Source of the DNA: Beijerinckiaceae bacterium | Lineage (GTDB): Bacteria > Pseudomonadota > Alphaproteobacteria > Rhizobiales > Beijerinckiaceae | Assembly: GCA_947456315.1 (NCBI GenBank) | Contig: CANGRU010000041.1 | Coordinates: forward strand, 1-9,257 | Direction of reading: 5' to 3' | Length of the DNA stretch: 9,257 bases | Part shown: in pieces, positions 6,095-9,257 of the stretch | How the letters are laid out: every line of letters begins with the position of its first letter | Position numbering within the stretch: position 1 is the first letter of the stretch | The notes under the pieces: generated by a model | What the model saw: the letters and a program-made list of their open reading frames with translations, nothing else | Databases searched by the model: none | What the model was told of the DNA's origin: nothing | Made by a program: the position numbers and the translations under genes

Positions 6095-7291
6095 GTGCAG
6101 ATCGCCCAAGATTTTTTTGCCTTTGCCCGAGAAGCGTCTGCGTCTGCGCGCGCGGCCGGCATTGCCTCTCTGATCTGCGACTATTTGCACATGGAGCTGA
6201 CAGAAGCCGAGGCGGCCGAGGTCGAGAGCATTTTGACCATTATGCTTGATGATCCTTCGCCCTTGGTGCGGCGTGCCATTGCGGAAGGTCTGGCGCGCGA
6301 GCCGCGCGCGCCGCGGCACATCATTCATGCCTTGGCTGCCGAGCAGAGCGAGATTGCTGCCATTGTTCTGCAACATTCCGCTTTGTTTCTGGAAGCCGAA
6401 TTGGCCGATCTGGCTTTGACTGCGCCTGTCGGTGCGCAAATGGCCATTGCACGGCGCGAGGATGTGTCGGCGCCCGTGGCTTTGGCTTTGACGGAAATGG
6501 GCGCGCCTTGCGTGCTGATCGAATTGGCGCGCAATCCGCACGCGGATCTGGCGGAAGATGTCATGTTGCGCATGATGGAGCGCGCAGGCAGTGATGGGCG
6601 TTTGCGCGAGGCTTTGTTGTTGCGTCCGGAAACACCACGCGCCGTTCGGCTTTGCATTGCCGAGGCCATCAGTTTGGCCTTGGGTGATTTTGTCAAACAA
6701 ACAGGCTGGCTGGCGCCCGAGCGCGGTGATCGTGTGCTGCGCGATGCACGCGAGAAACTTATTCTCTCGATGAATGCGCAAGATGCGCAGGAAGAGCAGG
6801 GTGGTGCGGCGGGCGCGGCACTTTCGCTGGTGCGCCATTTGCGCGCGCAAGGACAACTCACACCCGGCTTGTTGTTGCGCTCGCTGGTGTGCGGAGATCG
6901 TTTGATGCTGGCAGCCGCTATGGCTGATCTGACCAAGCAATCCCTGTCACGTGTCATGCCGCTGCTGCATGATCCTGACAGCAGCGCTTACGCTGCGCTT
7001 TATAGCCGCTCGCAATTGCCGGATGGCTTGCGTCCGGTGTTCCGCACCCTTTTGGAAGCGCTGGCCAACCAACCCCAGACACCCGGCGATGCCCCGCAGC
7101 TGCGGCTGGTCACATTGGCACGCCAAGCAGCCGAGCCCCTGCCCGAAGACACACGCCAGCGCCTGATGGTCTTGCTGGGGCGGCTGGAAACAGAGGCCGC
7201 GCGCGCTGCCTCTCGTCACTGGGCGACCCGGCAGGGGACGGTGACGGACGATTCTTCAAGCCTGCCACCGCTTTCGCCCGTTTTCGGCTGA
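6095..7291 (+). CDS. DUF2336 helical-repeat protein
   Basis: A cytoplasmic, almost entirely alpha-helical protein resembling DUF2336 (PF10098), a common alphaproteobacterial family of unknown biochemical role. It reads 398 residues from GTG 6095. The N-terminal part carries HEAT-like helix pairs with the cues LDDPSPLVRRAIAEGLA, AEQSEIAAIVLQHS and MGAPCVLIELARN. A Ser/Pro-rich tail ends the protein. The start is uncertain. The frame opens at 5996 with TTG 6002 and GTG 6005, giving up to 429 residues, but the first 30 of these (with FFSGCGFF) are translated from a terminator-like hairpin and look noncoding. I prefer GTG 6095, or TTG 6086, where family-like sequence begins; neither has a clear Shine-Dalgarno. 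Leucine TTG codons are frequent, unlike in the porin. Confidence 0.82.
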   Translation: MQIAQDFFAFAREASASARAAGIASLICDYLHMELTEAEAAEVESILTIMLDDPSPLVRRAIAEGLAREPRAPRHIIHALAAEQSEIAAIVLQHSALFLEAELADLALTAPVGAQMAIARREDVSAPVALALTEMGAPCVLIELARNPHADLAEDVMLRMMERAGSDGRLREALLLRPETPRAVRLCIAEAISLALGDFVKQTGWLAPERGDRVLRDAREKLILSMNAQDAQEEQGGAAGAALSLVRHLRAQGQLTPGLLLRSLVCGDRLMLAAAMADLTKQSLSRVMPLLHDPDSSAYAALYSRSQLPDGLRPVFRTLLEALANQPQTPGDAPQLRLVTLARQAAEPLPEDTRQRLMVLLGRLETEAARAASRHWATRQGTVTDDSSSLPPLSPVFG

Positions 7292-7544
7292 CGCCGGCTT
7301 TCTTCCACGATTCGAGCCCCTGTTGTGGCTGGTGCCCTTTTCAGCACCGGTGTGAAGAATGTTTGTCGCTGGAGAGGAGGGCGCTTTACAGGCAAATCGC
7401 CTCCCGATCGTGATAAAATCACCAGTCCATGCCTAGATATGTTGCACAAATGCACCATACCTTTGGCAAAGAAGGTCAAATCCCGCACAAACCGCTTCGT
7501 AACTGATCATGAAACAGTTCCACGTCTAGTGTCTCCTCACCGAA

Positions 7545-7575
7545 ACGGAGGGTCTGAACCCTAATTGTCCTCCGT
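7545..7575 (+). promoter_or_regulatory. porin leader stem-loop 1
   Basis: ACGGAGG (7545-7551) pairs perfectly with CCTCCGT (7569-7575) around a 17-base loop. The left arm can alternatively pair with CTCC at 7533-7536. The loop contains CTGAA (7554-7558), complementary to TTCAG (7582-7586) in the next hairpin, so rearrangement is possible. The CCTCC arm also resembles an anti-Shine-Dalgarno and could pair with the GGAGG of the porin. Confidence 0.4.
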
Positions 7576-7579
7576 GTCG

Positions 7580-7614
7580 GATTCAGTCGCAGGGATTCAC
7601 CTGACGTCTGAATC
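7580..7614 (+). promoter_or_regulatory. porin leader stem-loop 2
   Basis: GATTCA (7580-7585) pairs with TGAATC (7609-7614). Inside, GTC/GAC and AGG/CCT continue the helix across small bulges to a six-base loop (7594-7599). It ends 14 bases before the porin Shine-Dalgarno GGAGG (7629-7633), so it is well placed to affect mRNA stability or translation. The role is inferred from position only. Confidence 0.4.
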
Positions 7615-7639
7615 GGGTCTTTCAAACTGGAGGTTTCAC

Positions 7640-9257
7640 ATGAAGCTCGCAAAGAGCCTTCTCCTCGGCTCGGCCACCGCGTTCGTCGCAGTTGCCGGCG
7701 CCAACGCAGCCGATCTTCCCTCGAAGAAGGCAGCGCCTGTTTCTTACGTCAAGGTTTGCGACGCTTACGGCGCGGGCTTCTTCAACATTCCTGGCACCGA
7801 GACCTGCATCAAGGTCGGCGGCCGCGTGCGCGCTGACTATGCGTTCTCGAACAGCCAGGACCTCGTTGCCACCAATGCTGGCACGTCTTACAAGGCAGCT
7901 TCGACTGGTTCGGCAAGCGCCGCGACCAGCTCGTCCTACAAGGCTCCGAACACCCAGACTGACGCTGTTCAGCCCGGCTCGTTCTACGACACGACCAACG
8001 GCGTGCTCGTGAAGAACTTCGCCACGAAGAAGAACGCAACCAACATGTATGGTTGGGAAGCTCGTGGCCGCGTCGACCTCGACGCTCGCACACCGACCGC
8101 TTACGGCACGGTGCAGGCTGTTACCTCGATCCGTCTCGCTCGTACGACCGGCACGCTCGACCAGGTTGGTCCGGCTCTGTCGTCGTCAAGCGCTGGTGCG
8201 ACGCTCGAATCGTCTTACATCCGCTTCGCTGGTTTCACCTTCGGTGTTGCCAAGGATAACTTCGCCTTCATGCCGTCCGTGTTCTACGGTGCCGGTCACT
8301 GGGCTTCGTTCGCCAACGGCGCCAAGCAGATTGCTTACACCGCCGTTCTCGGTGGTGGCTTCTCGGCTACCCTCGCCGTTCAGGACCTTTCCGACACGAC
8401 GCTCGGCGGCGTGACGGCAGCTGGCTACGCCAACCCTGGTGTTGCAGGCGGCTTCGTGGTCCCGGGTTCGTCCGCACCGCTGAACGCTGGTGGCGCTGCT
8501 TATGCCTATAACGGCTTGCCGCAGCTCAATGGCCGCATCGACTATGATCAGTCATGGGGTACAGCATCTGTGATGGGTGCTATCGGCCAGGCTAAGGCTG
8601 TCAACGGCAATGGCGTGAACTACAACGTTCCGACACCGCAGGTTGCAGCTGCTGATCAGCAGTACAATGCCAAGGCCAATGTTTGGGCCCTCGGTGCAGG
8701 CGTGAAGGTCAACCTTCCGGCTCTCGCTGCTGGCGACGCTCTCTACCTGAACGGCGCTTATGCCAACGGCATGACCGAATACACAACCAACTGGGGTTCT
8801 TTCAAGAGCTCTGACACCAAGCTGAACGTCGGCGGTTACGTCGTCAACCAGCCGTCGTGGGTTGTGGCGCAGGACGCTGCTGGCAACAACAACATCGAGA
8901 CTGTCAAGTCTTGGGATGTTGCTGCAGTTTATACCCACTACTGGGCTCCGCAGTGGCGCAACTCGTTCCTCGCCACCGTCGGCAAGGTCGAAGGCACAAC
9001 AACCTCCAAGGCTCTCGCCTGGGGTAATGCTGGTGCATTCGGCGATGCTAAGGTCTGGAACGTTGGTACGCAGCTCGCATTCCTTCCCACGAAGGACTTC
9101 GAAATCGGCGTCGACATGCTCTACGCTCGCGTTGTTCAGGACGTCCGCGTCCTCGATCTCGCTCCTGCGACCTTCGCTTCGTCGTCAGTCAAGGTTGATG
9201 GCACGACAGGCGCCTCGCGCGTCGTCAGCCAGTCGGCTGGCAACTGGACCGGTCGTC
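7640..9257 (+). CDS. alphaproteobacterial porin (Porin_2 family), 3' end cut off by the window
   Basis: A beta-barrel outer-membrane porin for diffusion of small solutes. The 539 residues seen begin with a signal peptide ([11 protein letters not shown], cleavage near ANAA-DLP at 23/24). The family signature follows: [20 protein letters not shown] with CIKVGG, holding the paired cysteines C40 and C56. Alternating aromatic/hydrophobic strands continue to the edge. A Ser/Ala/Thr-rich stretch (76-103) carries SYKA twice (83-86, 99-102) and is probably a surface loop. The last residues, NWTGR, look like the start of the usual closing W-x-G-R-x-R-V/I-x-R-x-F, so only about eight codons plus stop may be missing. 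GGAGG lies six bases before the ATG. Codon use is strongly biased (AAG for Lys, CTC for Leu, GCT/GTT/GGT/TCG common), as in highly expressed genes and unlike its neighbours. Confidence 0.93.
   Translation, partial: MKLAKSLLLGSATAFVAVAGANAADLPSKKAAPVSYVKVCDAYGAGFFNIPGTETCIKVGGRVRADYAFSNSQDLVATNAGTSYKAASTGSASAATSSSYKAPNTQTDAVQPGSFYDTTNGVLVKNFATKKNATNMYGWEARGRVDLDARTPTAYGTVQAVTSIRLARTTGTLDQVGPALSSSSAGATLESSYIRFAGFTFGVAKDNFAFMPSVFYGAGHWASFANGAKQIAYTAVLGGGFSATLAVQDLSDTTLGGVTAAGYANPGVAGGFVVPGSSAPLNAGGAAYAYNGLPQLNGRIDYDQSWGTASVMGAIGQAKAVNGNGVNYNVPTPQVAAADQQYNAKANVWALGAGVKVNLPALAAGDALYLNGAYANGMTEYTTNWGSFKSSDTKLNVGGYVVNQPSWVVAQDAAGNNNIETVKSWDVAAVYTHYWAPQWRNSFLATVGKVEGTTTSKALAWGNAGAFGDAKVWNVGTQLAFLPTKDFEIGVDMLYARVVQDVRVLDLAPATFASSSVKVDGTTGASRVVSQSAGNWTGR

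Larger units (their letters stand above)
7292..7639. other. 348-base structured intergenic region before the porin
   Basis: No convincing gene is present on either strand. Inverted repeats occur throughout: CTGGTGC/GCACCGG (7329-7350, one G-T pair), a bulged GGAGG/CCTCC hairpin (7376-7404), the perfect palindrome GTGAT-AAA-ATCAC (7410-7422), AACTG/CAGTT (7501-7519), and two larger stems at 7545-7575 and 7580-7614. The DUF2336 stop codon sits in the loop of a short CGGC/GCCG stem (7285-7296) with a poor T tract, a weak terminator at best. I found no promoter hexamer pair here that I would defend. TTGGCA at 7463 lacks a good partner, and GTGATA (7410) with TAGATA (7434) is only fair. Confidence 0.6.

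Noticed and set aside
5852..6940. Minus-strand open frame of 362 codons opposite the DUF2336 gene
   Set aside because: The plus strand encodes a coherent helical-repeat protein; the minus reading is Gln/His/Arg-rich with no domain.
7325..7564. Short plus-strand frame of 79 codons before the porin
   Set aside because: It has no Shine-Dalgarno, spans several hairpins and has no coding-like composition.
8552..8938. Minus-strand 128-codon frame inside the porin gene
   Set aside because: It is a shadow of the strongly codon-biased porin, with no start signal or motif.

Overview
The window reads as chromosomal DNA from an alphaproteobacterium, most likely of the order Hyphomicrobiales (Rhizobiales). 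The best evidence is the incomplete gene at the right edge, a Porin_2-type outer-membrane porin with the order's typical N-terminal signature. A DUF2336 gene, moderately high GC, and a dispersed palindromic repeat that reads VIASEAKQSR in one frame all fit. I cannot name genus or species.

Layout, left to right. (1) Positions 42-2048: thrS, a complete threonyl-tRNA synthetase, with a leader hairpin whose loop resembles a threonine anticodon loop, closed by a strong intrinsic terminator. (2) 2079-2216: noncoding DNA made of nested palindromes, a REP/BIME-like repeat. (3) 2252-2839: a small type II toxin-antitoxin operon, a BrnT-family toxin and a CopG-type ribbon-helix-helix antitoxin, with a promoter/operator directly in front of the toxin start codon. 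(4) 4536-2858, minus strand: a tight three-gene cluster transcribed in the order secreted beta-repeat protein, stand-alone Lrp/AsnC ligand-binding (RAM) domain, unrecognised 155-residue protein. (5) 4662-5870, plus strand and divergent from it: a two-gene operon of a YdjA-type nitroreductase and a flavin-reductase-like split-barrel protein, both expected to bind FMN. (6) 6036-7291: a DUF2336 helical-repeat protein whose 5' end carries a terminator-like hairpin, which makes the start codon uncertain. (7) 7292-7639: a 348-base structured intergenic region. (8) 7640 to the edge: the porin, apparently only a few codons short of its stop.

Most genes are housekeeping or ordinary accessory genes, and no phage, transposase or CRISPR sequence is visible. 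The points that most deserve a second look are the possible anticodon-mimic operator in front of thrS, the direct-repeat operator and apparently leaderless start of the toxin gene, the three-gene cluster built on a stand-alone RAM domain, the terminator-like hairpin in the DUF2336 leader, and the chain of possible alternative hairpins upstream of the porin. All functional statements rest on reading motifs by eye; no database search was run.
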